From Folioceros fuciformis (taxonomy: Eukaryota; Anthocerotophyta; Anthocerotopsida; Anthocerotales), in contig JBNGIO010006284.1 in the NCBI GenBank assembly GCA_049999805.1, positions 352,001 through 402,834 on the forward strand: a DNA stretch of 50,834 nt. The letters run 5' to 3'. The translations under genes and the position numbers were made by a program. Shown here piece after piece: positions 22,665 to 34,042 of this stretch. Each line of letters begins with the position of its first letter. Within the stretch, counting starts at the first letter, position 1. Under the pieces are notes generated by a model that saw only the letters and a program-made list of their open reading frames with translations, had not been told where the DNA came from and did not search any database.

Positions 22665-23370
22665 GTCCTGGTTTTATTTGGAAGCCCCTCTTATTGGAGG
22701 ATGAGCAGGTCTCGGGCATGTGAAAAACGTATGCACAACCCATATGTGATTTCCCTGCATTGCAATGCTCAAGTTGTTGTGCACAGGTGTGATAAGCCGG
22801 ATGCAATTCTACAGTTGTGCTTGGTCATCCACGTAGCACATATGTACCTCTATAAGAAGCAACCCCACGTCAAGATGTGCAGATTTGAGCAATGCATCTC
22901 GATATGTGCAAACAACCTCCTCGCAGCTTACACGTATCCATATCTTCTTGTCCGCAAGGTTGATGAAGACTAAATGATGTTGGGGAAGTGACCTAGCTGC
23001 ACAATTGATGATACTTGTTTCGTACATGGTAAAAGGGTCAGGAAGGCACTCTAGACAGGGTTGGGCAACATTTAAGTCTTCCTTTAGTTATAGGTCTTCA
23101 ACAATGACGGGATGACAAAACTTGGTTTAGTTTTATGTTCTTGTTGTCAGTTTGCAGGCAGGGTAATCAAGGTCCGAATGCATGTTTGGCTCAAGTAGAA
23201 GGGGCAAGGCCCGAATACATGTTTGGCTAAAGTAGAAGGGGTCTTTATGCCTTGATGAGAATGACATAAGTGGCAAGAGGAGCGCAAGCTTTGGATGCGA
23301 ATTAGGAAAGCTGAAGGCATGGGCATCCACATGGTTGGCTGGGGCCTAGTTCATGGTAGAGCCAAGCAGC
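22665..23370. repeat. Segmental duplication, copy B (decayed)
   Basis: This is collinear with copy A at 16800-17765 but diverged. Many differences are copy A CG to copy B TG or CA, for example CACGTGCGCAGCCC against AACGTATGCACAACCC. It contains a local repeat of its own: a segment around CCGAATGCATGTTTGGC recurs within about 40 bp, near 23174 and 23213. It ends where a PPR coding fragment begins. Confidence 0.7.
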
Positions 23371-23376
23371 TCTTAA

Positions 23377-23492
23377 CTTCCATTCAAGGCTGCAATGAGA
23401 TGGCATCAATTCGCCCAATAATGTATTTTTTGTGTGCCCATTAAAAGCATGTGTTAGTGTGGGAGATGATCATGAGGGGAAGGAGTTGCACT
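23377..23492 (+). pseudogene. PPR coding fragment copied from the DYW-like PPR gene
   Basis: About 116 bp resemble 18976-19091 of the intact gene. Shared parts include CCATTCAAGG, GAGATGGCATCA, AGCATGTG/GGCATGTG, TAGTGTGGGAGA/TAGTGTGGGAGC and CATGAGGGGAAGGAGTTGCA. The frame is not maintained. With copy B directly upstream, it is the end of a deleted duplicate of the PPR locus. Confidence 0.75.
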
Positions 23493-25987
23493 CGCTCTGT
23501 GTAGGAAAAAGAAGACCCCTACATGGCCACGGGTAAAAGAAACCAATGCCCTACTCCCAACGGATCACGCCATTCCCATTCGTGAACTTCTCCATCTGTC
23601 AGGCCAAGAATTTGAGAAACAAAGGGTTCTCCGGTTCTATCCGTGCAGATAAGGTGGCATCGCTGTGCAAGCCTCCCGACAAAATGAGCCAGCCGTCCGG
23701 TGCAGGCGGATGCTCACATGCAGGTACAAAATGTAAGGGCAACGGAGGGCGTCTCTTGGTGCAAGGATGCTGTATGACGTCTCTCATAGGCCAATCCAGG
23801 AACCAGGCAGATATCCATCCCAACCCTGTTCTCTTGGCCTTTTTCCAGTAAATTTATCAGGTTCTCAGAGACGTCATGTGGGAGGTGCAGCCAAGGGCGT
23901 GCACCGCGCCGGCAGCAACAGGGCCAATGACAAGCACCCACAACAGGATGCACCCTTCTCTCTCCGTCCTATAAGTTAGCGCGCATTCAATTCCACGGAT
24001 TCTGCATGTTGCTCTGCCCTTCTCCCATCAGGATTTTGGCGTTTTGTCACACTTGTCACAGTCTTCAGCAGTCGGCAGGCCGCTTTGCTTGTTTGGAAAG
24101 CTCCCAAGATAGTATTCTTTTTTCCCGCGCTGCCAAGTGTGTCTACGGCGACATGCCACCCTCCAGAATGGCACACAGACGATGCATTTCGTGCAAGGTA
24201 TGTACACACCTGCATTGTACTGTATGTGCATCAGCACCAGCAGTTGCTGTGTAGCACATACGTACAGTCCTCTGCACGTGGTGCGTGGCTGGAGGATATC
24301 CTCCCTCAGCTGGAGCAGGCTTAGACTCCGTTCTTTCTTCTTGTGGAAGCTGTGTGTGTGACAGTCCACAACGTTTTGAATTCGTGGTGTGTGTTCAATG
24401 CAATCCTGAAAATTCTTAGCCCAGCAGCTGGACACTTTCTCGAAAGTTGTTGGTGGGGGCAGTCCGGTTTCTCCATGACATCTCCTATCCTACACTTCCC
24501 ACACAACGATAACGGGAGTCCAGTCCCTCTGGCTTCCATGGATGGCTTTTCCATGATCGTGGGACAGGACGACGGATTCTTCCTTTCCATCTTTTCCATT
24601 CAATAAAATTCTTATCACACTTCTTTTCCAAAGGGATTCCGGGGGGAACGTTGTGCACTGCAACTTTGCACGCTGCACATGGCTCACTTTGGTCTGCCAA
24701 CGCCAACAACACTCCATCCAAAAGATATACATGTAGACCCAGAACGAGCCAGAAGCCGGGCCACCTGGTGTCCGGACTCGGATCGTGATTCAAGCATGTT
24801 GGAACTTAGGACCTGGTCCTGTACATCTATGTATTTTTGGTACATAAATACTGTAGTGCGGTAGGCCCGCCTCATCCACACCGCTTTGCGCCGTCGGTTT
24901 TCTTCACTATCCGGACTGCCGGCCTCGCGTTACCGTGCCGTTACGTACACGTTAGATACGTACATACATATGGATGATTGTACATACATACTGTATGTAG
25001 TATGCATAACGTAAGGGCGAGAGGGACAGGGGATGAGACGATGACTGATGAGGCCAACGGGTGATGCAGACACTGGCGGGCCCCACTTCCTAGAGCGTGT
25101 AGCGTGGAGGCTTATCCAGGAATGTCGATTCCCGAAACAGGCTCTGATTTCGATGCCCTTATTTACGGACCAACAAACCTGCTTGTCACAAGGCTTCCTC
25201 CAGTCTGGAGTTATGTCTCGGTCTCTGATAGATGATACCGCATAATCTCTCACTTTCTTGTCTCGCTGTCTCTCAGGGAGAGACTCGTAAACATCTTCTT
25301 AAATCTTTCCTCTCTCGTAGACGAATATCCCCCGGAATCCTGAAAGAAACTCGTGACATCCCTCCCCGCAGCCTAAACAGACACTTGACAACAAGACATG
25401 TTTTCATGAGACTGCTACGCAGCCTGCAAGTGGCCTTCGGGTTCTGAGAAGTGGGCGGAGGGCATTTTCTTACGTCAACAGTTGCCACTTTTGTATCTGG
25501 AATTATCCTTGAGAGGGCCCAGTTTGAGAAGCCGGTTGTGAGTCACCTTCACCGGATGAAATAGAATGATGCCGCGGCATCGGAATCTGTCCACTTGAAT
25601 ATGAGCGCCTCCTTGGCTCCAGTACCCATGCCGTCTGTTTTTGACTGCGAGCGCTTCCAAGGGTGGTGGCAGAGAGCACAAGCCCGGCAGATCCAGGAGG
25701 TGGAATTGACAGGTTGGGGACGCAGGGCCCAGGGCCAGGTCCCACGAAGAAAGGCTGATCACTTCCGGCAGTGACAATGTGCGGGAGGGGCGAACAGTAG
25801 TAAGATAGAAGAGAGAGCAAAGCGGGCACGGAAGGCCGGCAGGCACTAAAGCCTTGAAAAGCCTCTGCGAGGAACTGGAAACGAGCAGCCTTTGGATGCG
25901 CGGGTAGGGGACAATGGAGCTTTGAATTTCCTGCAAGGAGGAGGGAAAATTGGCATCTCAAGGGAAGTTTTTGAGGAAGAGGGTGGC
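23493..25987. other. Intergenic region and 5' leader of the CRAL-TRIO gene
   Basis: Several open frames occur on both strands (for example 23546-23851, 24028-24435, 25475-25936). None carries a motif or composition I recognise as coding. A short TACATA-rich stretch lies at about 24940-25010. The last few hundred bases are probably promoter and leader of the downstream gene. The frame of that gene is open from 25892, but its first ATG is at 25988. Confidence 0.4.
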
Positions 25988-27008
25988 ATGATGGGCTCAC
26001 AGAGAGTGGGAGAAGAGTCTGCGGGGTCGGCCGCGATGGGTGTGAGGGGGCCGGGGGCTTGTAGGAAAGCTATGAAACCCTCGGGGCTGTCTGTGGTGGT
26101 GCTGGCGTCGGATCTGGCTGTGGATGCGCATTCCTTGGGCCTACACGCTGCGCCGTCTCCCTGCTCCAGCACCGCATCCGACGCATGCTCGGAAGACTTC
26201 GACAATGACGACTTCCTGGACTTGGAGGAGCTCGAATTCCTGCGCTTCGAGGGCGTGGACAAGGAGGGCCGCCAAATTGTGCGCCTTGTCGGCAAGTTTC
26301 TCCCAGGTATGTATTAGTTCAGTCTGGTTGCTGGAGTCTTGCAATGCTGGTGACGGGATGTCCTCCTGGTGAAGCAAGGTTGTTGGTCTTACGTGCCCGC
26401 CCGTCCTGCCTGCCGCCTGCAGCTACTGTTGTGGACGGCAGAAGGCTCAAGGCCTTCGTTCAGCGAAAGATTGTGCAGCAGCTCAAGGACGGTCCATTCT
26501 GTCTCGTATACTTCCACTCCAATGTCCAGAGTGGGGACAACTCCCCAGGAATGTTCACTTTGAGGTCCATATACGAGTCTTTTCCGTGCGAGTATAAGCA
26601 GAGGCTTGAAGTGGTGTACTTCCTGCACCCCGGCCTGCGCTCTCGCCTGTTGCTTGGCACATTCGGAAGGTTTTTCTTGACTGAGAGGTGTGCTTGGCCT
26701 CCTCCCCACTCCTATGCAAAGATGGCTATTCTTTCCGTTTGCACATAGTTCTTAGCTTCGCGTCCTTGGGGTCCTGCAGGCTCTACTGGAAGATTCAGTA
26801 TGTGAGCCGCCTGGAGTTCCTGTGGGACCACATCAGAAAGGGGCAAGTGCAAGTCCCTGAGCATGTCATTGAGCACGACCAAGAGCTTGAGACCAGGCCC
26901 CTCATGGACTACGGCTTGGAAACAGATCCTTTGCAAAATGCTGACCTGCCAGCCACGGGTGCCAGCCTTGCTTTCAACAGATACTCTAGTTCATATGCCT
27001 ACAGGTGA
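25988..27008 (+). CDS. Small CRAL-TRIO/SEC14-like protein (divergent CRAL-TRIO, GDAP2/BCH-like)
   Basis: Exons are 25988-26306, 26423-26687 and 26780-27008, all GT-AG and in phase, giving 270 residues. The first about 85 residues are low-complexity, with an acidic run (EDFDNDDFLDLEELEF). From about residue 85 a divergent CRAL-TRIO fold follows: EGVDKEGRQIVRLVGKFLP, FCLVYFHSNVQSGDNSPG, RLEVVYFLHPGLRSRLLLGT, then YVSRLEFLWDHI and VPEHVIEHDQELE. The ending VLEHD/DYG-type sequence (MDYGLETDP) is as in GDAP2-like proteins. Such domains bind small hydrophobic ligands or lipids; the ligand here is unknown. The start could instead be a downstream ATG at about 26036. The gene converges on the USP gene. 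Confidence 0.8.
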
Positions 27009-28375
27009 AATAGTCTGTGTCATGTGCATACTTGTCTTCCCGGTGTGTATCTCTGCAAACAACTACAGTTCGAGGAGACCGCACTCATTTGTGAAATTCG
27101 TTCCCTTGACGCGCAGGTAACAGAACTTGACGACCAGCCATGGCCAGACACATCGAAGTATGTGTGGTATTATCCCTTGTATCATAGAGGGGCCACAGAC
27201 CCCTAAACAGTCATCATCACTGTCCATTGAATATGGCATGCTCAGTTCGCGCTCATACTGCAGAATTGATAGATTGCTTTCTGCCATGTCTGGAATAGAA
27301 GTGCTAGCACCAGCAGCAGATGATCCCTTGTCCTTGCGAAACTTCCTTTCTCTGCACTCAGGACTGTACAAAGTGGAAATATGCAGCGTGTTGTGACTTC
27401 TTTGCACAAAAAGTAAATATACAGGGTTCTTTTTGTCAATTGCGCATACAATAATCTGTTCACGACGTTGTTCAGTGTGGTCTGGCCTGCGATTCCGACT
27501 TTAAGTACTGAAGTTCATTTCCCACATCAGCTGTTCAAAATCATATCAACAGGGAGGAAACTGTGAAGTGTTAACCTCGCTTTCCCACATTAGGTGTTCA
27601 ACATCAAAGCAGCAGTGACGAGTAGGTGGACGCAGGAACACGGCACTGCAGCAAACCATATCCGCTTAATCAATGCCAATCTTGACTGCACGCTACTAGC
27701 AACGTCCGGAAATGGCACTCGTCCGTCCACCGCTGTGCAAGTTTGCAAAGCAACGTCAATGGTCCTGCACCGTCAGCCCTGTCCCTGGTGGTTCCTTCAA
27801 CCTTGTTGCGTGTCCCTTAAGAAGTAATGGAGACCAGATCTTGCTGGCCGTCTTCCTTTAACTTTGGCACACCGTAGGCTCGATGCAATCTACACATACA
27901 ACCGGGGGGCAGAAAAAGAAAAGAAAGGGAACGTCCTGCAACTCAGAAACCATCTCCGACAATCAGTAAAAAAAGAATCAAACATCCAGCAGGGAACTCT
28001 AAGCTGTACAAGTGTTGAGATTATGTATTGAATCGGTCTCTCTTCGAAAGTAAGGGTAGAGGGTGCAACACAGAGTGACTTGCCTTCTCAAGGCTTCAAG
28101 GCTCACAATAAGACAGCATAGCCTCAGGATCTGCATTGCCTGAAGTTTTAAGAATTCCTAAACCTATCACAAAACATTCCGATCTCCACATCTATCCACA
28201 GGTAGATCTTCAAGTAGCATAATGCCCCTTCATGCATTCAAAATCGCAAGATTCCTGAACCCGGCCAGCTTAGTCTTCCCACCAAAAAAACAAAATAAAG
28301 GAGAAACAGGTTCATCATCCCGCAACAACGAAACTCCAACTCGATCCTCACGCTTCCACAGCAAGGGCAGTACGC
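27009..28375. other. Convergent 3' regions, no gene seen
   Basis: The region lies between the stop codons of the CRAL-TRIO and USP genes. Short frames (27127-27396, 27594-27827) have no recognisable similarity. It most likely holds two 3' UTRs plus spacer. Confidence 0.45.
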
Positions 28376-28924
28376 TCAAAACGAGGGAGCCGGCATGAGA
28401 GCCTCAGCGTCCTTTTCCTCCGGCAACCTCACCACAACTACAGGCACGTCGCAATGGTGCACGCAGTAGTCACTGACACTCCCAAGGCGTGCCTTCCTGG
28501 AGCGCTTGGCCGCGCCGAAGCCCCGGCTTCCCATGATCACGGAAGCAGCTCCCAGGCGCTCCACTTCCAAGCAAATACGCTCCTTCATGTCGTGGTCCTT
28601 GACGATATGAATCTTGTGAGGAATTTTGGCTTCCACAAGCGGCTTGGCCAGATCGTCCGCCTTAGACGCAGTGAGTGCCTCAAATTCATCCTCCAGTCGC
28701 TGCTGCTGCGCTGGCGATGCGTTCTTCTGACCCGGCTCCGACGCAGGCCCCCAATCCGCCCCGTACAGCACGCTTGTCGGCCGCACATGCAGCAGAATCA
28801 CATGGTCGCCGGGTCGCAGGTAGTTCGCCACGGCCCAGCGTACTGCGTACGCGCTCTCATCGCTCAGATCCACAGGTATGACGATCTTTCGATCCGAACT
28901 CGGCACCGACCCTGACAGTGGCAT
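28376..28924 (-). CDS. Universal stress protein (USP-A fold), PHOS32/34-like
   Basis: The product is a 182-residue, single-exon USP domain. Evidence is the first strand KIVIPVDLSDESAYAVRWAV, then DHVILLHVRPTSVLYGADWG, HKIHIVKDHDMKERIC, and the nucleotide-binding end MGSRGFGAAKR...RLGSVSDYCVHHCDVPVVVVRLP. In plant PHOS32/34-type USPs the two glycine motifs are likewise separated by a basic insert. These are small ATP-binding stress proteins in the cytosol or plasma membrane, and some are phosphorylated after elicitor treatment. The ATG at 28922-28924 is the first in frame; the frame is open about 70 bp further upstream with no ATG. Confidence 0.9.
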   Translation of the reverse strand: MPLSGSVPSSDRKIVIPVDLSDESAYAVRWAVANYLRPGDHVILLHVRPTSVLYGADWGPASEPGQKNASPAQQQRLEDEFEALTASKADDLAKPLVEAKIPHKIHIVKDHDMKERICLEVERLGAASVIMGSRGFGAAKRSRKARLGSVSDYCVHHCDVPVVVVRLPEEKDAEALMPAPSF

Positions 28925-29404
28925 TTCTCCAGATCCTGCCTCCTGGCCTCCTTTCTCCACTACTTTCAGCTGCACAATCCTCCACACCCGCCGCACCGAC
29001 TCTCCTCACAGGCCACGATCCGAAGCAAACCCTGTGTGCAAGGGCTTCACAATCTCCCAAAATGCCCCAGGTCGCAGTGGTACATTCTGGAATCCTGGAT
29101 GCTTGTCCCATCACCATTCACCTAATTTACATTTTGCGGCTTGGCCCTCCGTTTACGCTTCTCTAAAGCTCTAAATTGGATGGAGACGCGCGCACCCCGC
29201 CGTGCCGCCGGACCCTTTCCGACAGGACTTGGAGAAAGGCAAAATAAATTAAATACGACTAAACATATCACATAGGCGACAGTTTCATATCGACATACAC
29301 CTGCTTCTGCCTTCTACCAGCACTTGCACCACAGCACCCGGGAGGGAGAAAAAGCCACGATCATGTGACGATGGAAATCGAGTGACTTGGCTGTAGAGAG
29401 ACTT
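28925..29404. other. USP promoter region, no gene seen
   Basis: This is the upstream region of the USP gene on the minus strand, followed by spacer before the PPR pseudogene. No coding feature or repeat stands out. Confidence 0.4.
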
Positions 29405-31100
29405 GCATCAGATTACACCCTGCAAATGCTGCAAGCTCTGTCTGGCCCGCCAACGCAGCCCTGCTTCCACCGTTTCTGAGGCACATTGCAGGTCTGCACC
29501 AGAGCCCCGTCTCATGGAGCTGGTCATCCCTGGCAGGTAGGCTGGCCCAAGTCCATGACCCGGCCAGATCACACTGGCTAGTTCTTCGTCATTCTCGTAA
29601 AGTATGTCATCCTGTTCCTTCTCACACCCTGAATTCAGCACGACTGTGATCCAGGCACGTGCCCTCCTCCATGCTGTGGCCAGTGCAGCTTTCTGATCAC
29701 CATTCTCTGTGTTTCAAGCCTGTGTACATCGCTCCACCTTCCAGCCTTTGCATAGGTATTCGCCATGAGCACATAGGCGGGCCCACAATGCAGGGCCAGC
29801 CTAACAAAGCTTTCGAGACACCACATCCTCGTCTCTATATCCCCGTGACTCCCGCAGGCATTCAATAAGGACGTCAAGCCCACAACATTACTTTGACTCT
29901 CATCTGATAATGGCATCTTCCCTGCCTCATCCAAATGACCTGCACAGCCAAGAAGATCAATCATGCAATTGAAATGTTCAAGAGTAGGTTTGATGCCATG
30001 CTGTCCAGCCATGGAATTAAGAGCTTGCGAACCCGATGGACCAGTCCCTCATGCCAGGCAGATCCATCATCCTCATCCAAGTGCCCAAAGCAGTCAGATA
30101 GTTCACAAATTACTGAACATGGTCAGCCAAAATTAGCCCCTCCTGCTCCATTTGTGTTACAGGAGGATAATCGCCTTATATCCAAGCCGTCGCTGGGCAT
30201 ATCCAGCTATTAGGGCAGTCCATGTCATCGCATCCTTCTTGTCCATGTTGTCAAAAACCTGGCGTGCATCTTCCCGTTCACCACATTTTGCGTGCTCAGA
30301 TATGACTGCATTCCATTTCACCACATCCTTTATGGCCAACCTATCGAAAATTAGGCATGCAGTTTCTAGACTACCACATTTAGAACACATTCCCACCAGG
30401 TAGTGCGTTATCAGCAGTTCTCTTTCAACAATCTGTGAGTGCAACTTACACAGGTCTTCAGAAGGCAAGCAAAAGCAACATGGTAAGCCGAAACGACGCC
30501 ATCCTGCTTAATTGTCCACAGAGAACAAGATCCTCATACCCAGATATCAGGGGAGTTCATGTCCCCACATTTCCAGTGTTCATGCTGTCAACAACATGGC
30601 GTGGTCTTTCAGTTCCCCACATTCCCCGTACATTTCCAACAGGCAGTTGCCAACAAAAAAAAACTGAGTAGGAAATGGCACCCTACAACACATCGAAGTG
30701 CACTTTTCTGCCAGATACTACGCCAGCCACAAATGCACAACCTTGAAGGGCAGGGCAGCAACAAAAAATGTGACCATTCGCCTTCACTCCAGACCTCGCA
30801 TCTCATGGTGCAGATGTGTAGCATCATTCGATTTCTTATGTTTAGCATGTGCAGAGATTATGGACCCCCACGTGATAACATCTGGTTTGCCTCACAAGGT
30901 GAATACATACGTCGGCGTCCTTCCTCTATCATACCACGAAATGAGCAAGTATACATTCGACTCGTACCCAAGTTCGACATCAAGATCATGAACCACAACC
31001 AAATCCTTCTCAGTTGGACACAGTTCCAGCACAGTGCAAAACAAATTCAGAGAATTAACAGAGTCTGTCTGCGCACCACGAGCCATCTGCATATCTCAGG
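29405..31100 (-). pseudogene. Broken PLS-class PPR gene
   Basis: Reading the minus strand from about 31100 down, pieces of one PPR array appear in order but in different frames with stops between them. They are LELCPTEKDLVVVHDLDVEL, SIISAHAKHKKSNDATHLHH, GNCLLEMYGECGELKD, LVGMCSKCGSLETACLIFD, DARQVFDNMDKKDAMTWTAL and IAGYAQRRLGYKA. A late S2-type piece, HFNCMIDLLGCAGHLDEAG, and an E-like region near 29700 follow. The order and motif style match the two intact PPR genes, so it is a decayed relative in opposite orientation. The boundaries are approximate, and the part beyond about 29640 is only loosely assigned. Confidence 0.8.
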
Positions 31101-31355
31101 AAACGAGCTGCTCATCAACCCAAGCTGGCCTGGAGATGCTGTTCGACCACAGCACCTCTCGGGACCCCTCTCCCGGATGTTGGGCAAAAGGGAAGCCTTC
31201 TTCGTCTCGTCTCTTGTCCCTCGACATGGTGGGCTCCAGAAAACAAGACTTGCCACTGGTGCTCCATTTATTTTAGTTTAAGGTTTTTTACAGAGCGAAA
31301 ATAGGGTTCCTCTCAGTTGGCTAGCATGACCGGGTAAACCATACGTTTTCTTCCC

Positions 31356-31476
31356 CAGCTGGAACTCCTTTGGGCTCCCAGAGCTGGAACCCCTTGCGTT
31401 CCCAAAGCTGGAACCCCTTGAGCTCCCTGAGCTGGAGCCCCTTGAGCTCCTAGAGCTTTCAATTCCTGGAGCCGAG
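31356..31476. repeat. 24-bp minisatellite, about five copies
   Basis: Copies start near 31356, 31381, 31405, 31429 and 31453. Units read like GAGCTGGAACCCCTTGAGCT with small changes; the last copy is the most diverged. Confidence 0.9.
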
Positions 31477-31510
31477 ACATAAGTTGTCTACAGTGCTTAG
31501 ATGGAAGTGA

Positions 31511-31583
31511 CCTGTAGAGACAATCACTTGGCTCGTGGATCGCACAAGGAATAGTTGGTCAGCCAAGTGATTGTCTCTACAGG
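31511..31583. repeat. Perfect 23-bp inverted repeat with 27-nt loop
   Basis: The arm at 31511-31533 (beginning CCTGTAGAGACAATCACTTG) is the exact reverse complement of 31561-31583 (ending AGTGATTGTCTCTACAGG). The loop is 31534-31560. A transcript would form a perfect 23-bp hairpin. It could be a foldback element, a small-RNA source, or terminal repeats of a very small element. Confidence 0.95.
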
Positions 31584-32418
31584 CGAAGCTAGAGTACCAA
31601 CTCTCCCATCCTTGTTCGGGAGACCTAAAGTCCTTCTTCATGGATAGTTTGGGGCAGCTCATACCCTTCCCAATTTTAGCAGCACTGCTTCTAACCCATC
31701 AATTTTTTTATCATAAGATTAAGGCCTCACACAGTCACTCTAATCCAGAAAGTATCTTGTAATAAATTTTTTATTAAAGCATATATTCCTTTTTTCTAAA
31801 TACCTATCAAAGTACATAATCTTCTTTTCCTATTCAAGAGTTTTGAATCCTGCTTGAACAAATGGGATATTTGGAGAGTGAGTTATTATCTCTCTGTGGT
31901 TGTAAAACAAGAAATCTATATAAATTTGAAGCGTCCACACACTTGGGATAAGCATGGGTCTTCTTAGACTCTCCTATAACCCAAGATTCTTGTGAACCAT
32001 GACTTCTATGAATCCATGAGCAATTAGGACTAGGGTCATAAAATTGCTTTTGCTAAGACTCTCACACGATATGCTAACAATAGAGCATGGTGCATACAAT
32101 TTGCTTTTAATAATAGTTAAAATCTACATAAGGCCCTCATGTGACTATAAACATACACTTATGAGGAGGATAGACTTAATCTTAGAATGAGGACAAGCAT
32201 CTTGCAAGCTATATTACTATTCTAGAAGTGAGTCAAGTGAGGATTTAGAGTTTTCTTTTGACAAAGATAAGATCACTTCGCAGATCTATATAAGTAGTGC
32301 ACAACAAGCCGAAGGGAATGAGTTCGAAGCTGTCTTTCTAGGTACCCATTTCCCTATCCTCAAAAAAGAGTGTGGCTTACTTATCTCCTCTAGCACACTC
32401 CCACTCTCAACTCCCTTT
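31584..32418. other. AT-rich intergenic region, no gene seen
   Basis: AT-rich sequence without a supported coding frame. Nothing recognisable was found apart from the repeats listed on each side. Confidence 0.45.
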
Positions 32419-32700
32419 AGAATTCTAGAGCATAGAGGCTTGTCAAGAATGTAGCTTAAGTGCTTACCTTTGGAATTCTAGACTATAGAGGCTTGTCAAG
32501 AATGTAGCTCAAAGTGCTTACCTTTGGAATTCTACACTGTAGAGGCTATAGGCAGGTGCCTTAAGTCTTATCTTGTCAAGAATGTAGCTCAAGTGCTTAG
32601 CTCAGGAACCCCGGATTCTTGAGGATGAAGGTAGCTCAAAGTGCTTGCATGCCCTTGGAATTCTAGACTCTAGAAGCTGAGGTCACTAGGTGTCAAGAAT
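32419..32700. repeat. About 53-bp tandem array with GAATTCTA boxes
   Basis: GAATTCTA(G/C) boxes occur at about 32420, 32473, 32527 and 32658. Each is followed by a (T/A)AGAGGCT-like stretch, GTCAAGAATGTAGCT(C/T)AA and GTGCTTACCTTTGG. The first two units are close copies at a 53-54 bp spacing; later units are interrupted and rearranged. Confidence 0.8.
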
Positions 32701-34042
32701 ACCATGATCCACCACCACCACCACGTGTGCCCAAGATATTGCCTACTTACGGTCGTCACTGCCTTGGCCGGGGCATGGAGACTGTCCATGCGCTCTAAAC
32801 AAAGGAGACCGGGCTAATCCTTAAAGAAGATGTTAAAATTCTACACAGAACGGGGAAGAAGCTACATCCTTCCTTACCGGGCTCAGGAAATAGAGCAGTT
32901 GGTACAAAGTGATAAATGCGGAGGTGAAGGTGATGACGCTGCGTGGCGATGGGCGTGTGACAATTTAAACCTTTGTTTCTTATTACACACGTTGCACATG
33001 GAAGGTGTGATGGATCCGGTTTCAGAATAAACGCTTGCTGATGGGGGCCTGACTGTGGTCCTTGTCAGAGGCACGCTGTATAGATGTCACCCATGGCCAA
33101 CGGTATGACCTCAGATTGCGCAGAAGCTGTGTTGGCCGATACGAGCTGGCTGTGTCTAGCTGGTCCCCGGTGCTTGTGAAATTGGAGCGTGCAGCCATAG
33201 TTCATTCCAAGGCTTCTCGTACACGCACAGGCGAAATTGGGTGGTAGCAGATCGACTGCCCAGTTTCGTCAGGCTCCGGCCTGGAGAGAAGGCAAGCTTT
33301 TCTGTCTGTGGCCTGCAGGCCGTGAGGCTCAGCACACGGGCTGCACTTGTTAGCGGACAGGCAGGAAGCTGAAGGACGGGTCCCGGTTGCGGTGGCCGGA
33401 GGAGAATTTGAACACGCTCAGGACGTGCTGCACAATTCTGCGAGGCTGCATCTTGTGCGGAATTTGCAGGAAGAACGTGCTGGGCTCCAGGTTTGGGAGT
33501 GGGGAGTGTGTCTGGAGGGAGGGAGCTGGGTTTAGCTTGGAAGTGGGTACGAGTTGCCTGTTTTGGCAGATTCTGATACCGGTGTAGCCGTGCCCTGGCG
33601 TGGGATGTGGCGAGCTGGTCCGTTTTTCTCGGCAAGGCTGTGGACCTGGGTGGTGGAGGCTCCGGATTTTGGAAGTGAAGGAGCTATTTCCGCAAGCAAG
33701 CAAGCTCGTGAGATTTCCCGTTCCCGTGCTTTTCTCTCTGTGGGGTTCAGTGTTGGGAGGCCGTGTGGCTTGGCTTGCTGGCTTTCCGCGTCTGGGAGCG
33801 ACCAGCTCTGTGTCGCTTTCTCTTAATTCGTGCGCGAGTGCGTTGTTGATGGGTTTGGAATTTGAGTGCTGTCAGAGTTCGTTGATGAAAAGTTCGGTTG
33901 CTTGGTGCTTATGTTGCGTGGGTGGGTGCGTACAGGCCTCGGGATCGTGGGATACCGAGATTGTCATTTCTCTATATATGTGGGAGGGAATTGAAGTTTT
34001 CTGAAGGCGTTGCAGAATTGTGAGGAACGTACAAGGATCAGA
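32701..34042. other. Intergenic region and promoter of the E1-alpha gene
   Basis: A short (CCA)n run lies near 32710. Frames such as 32830-33030, 33156-33635 (minus) and 33600-34004 are not recognisable as genes. The 3' part is probably promoter and leader of the BCKDH E1-alpha gene. Confidence 0.4.
33971..33980 (+). promoter_or_regulatory. TATA-like element upstream of BCKDH E1-alpha
   Basis: TCTATATATG lies about 65 bp before the ATG at 34043. That distance would leave a short leader of some 35-40 nt. Confidence 0.45.

Noticed and set aside
25475-26295. Three overlapping minus-strand frames
   Set aside because: They overlap each other and the leader and first exon of the CRAL-TRIO gene; low-complexity, no family match.
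33156-33635. 159-codon minus-strand frame
   Set aside because: Pro/Arg/Gln-rich text with no motif, in the upstream region of the E1-alpha gene.
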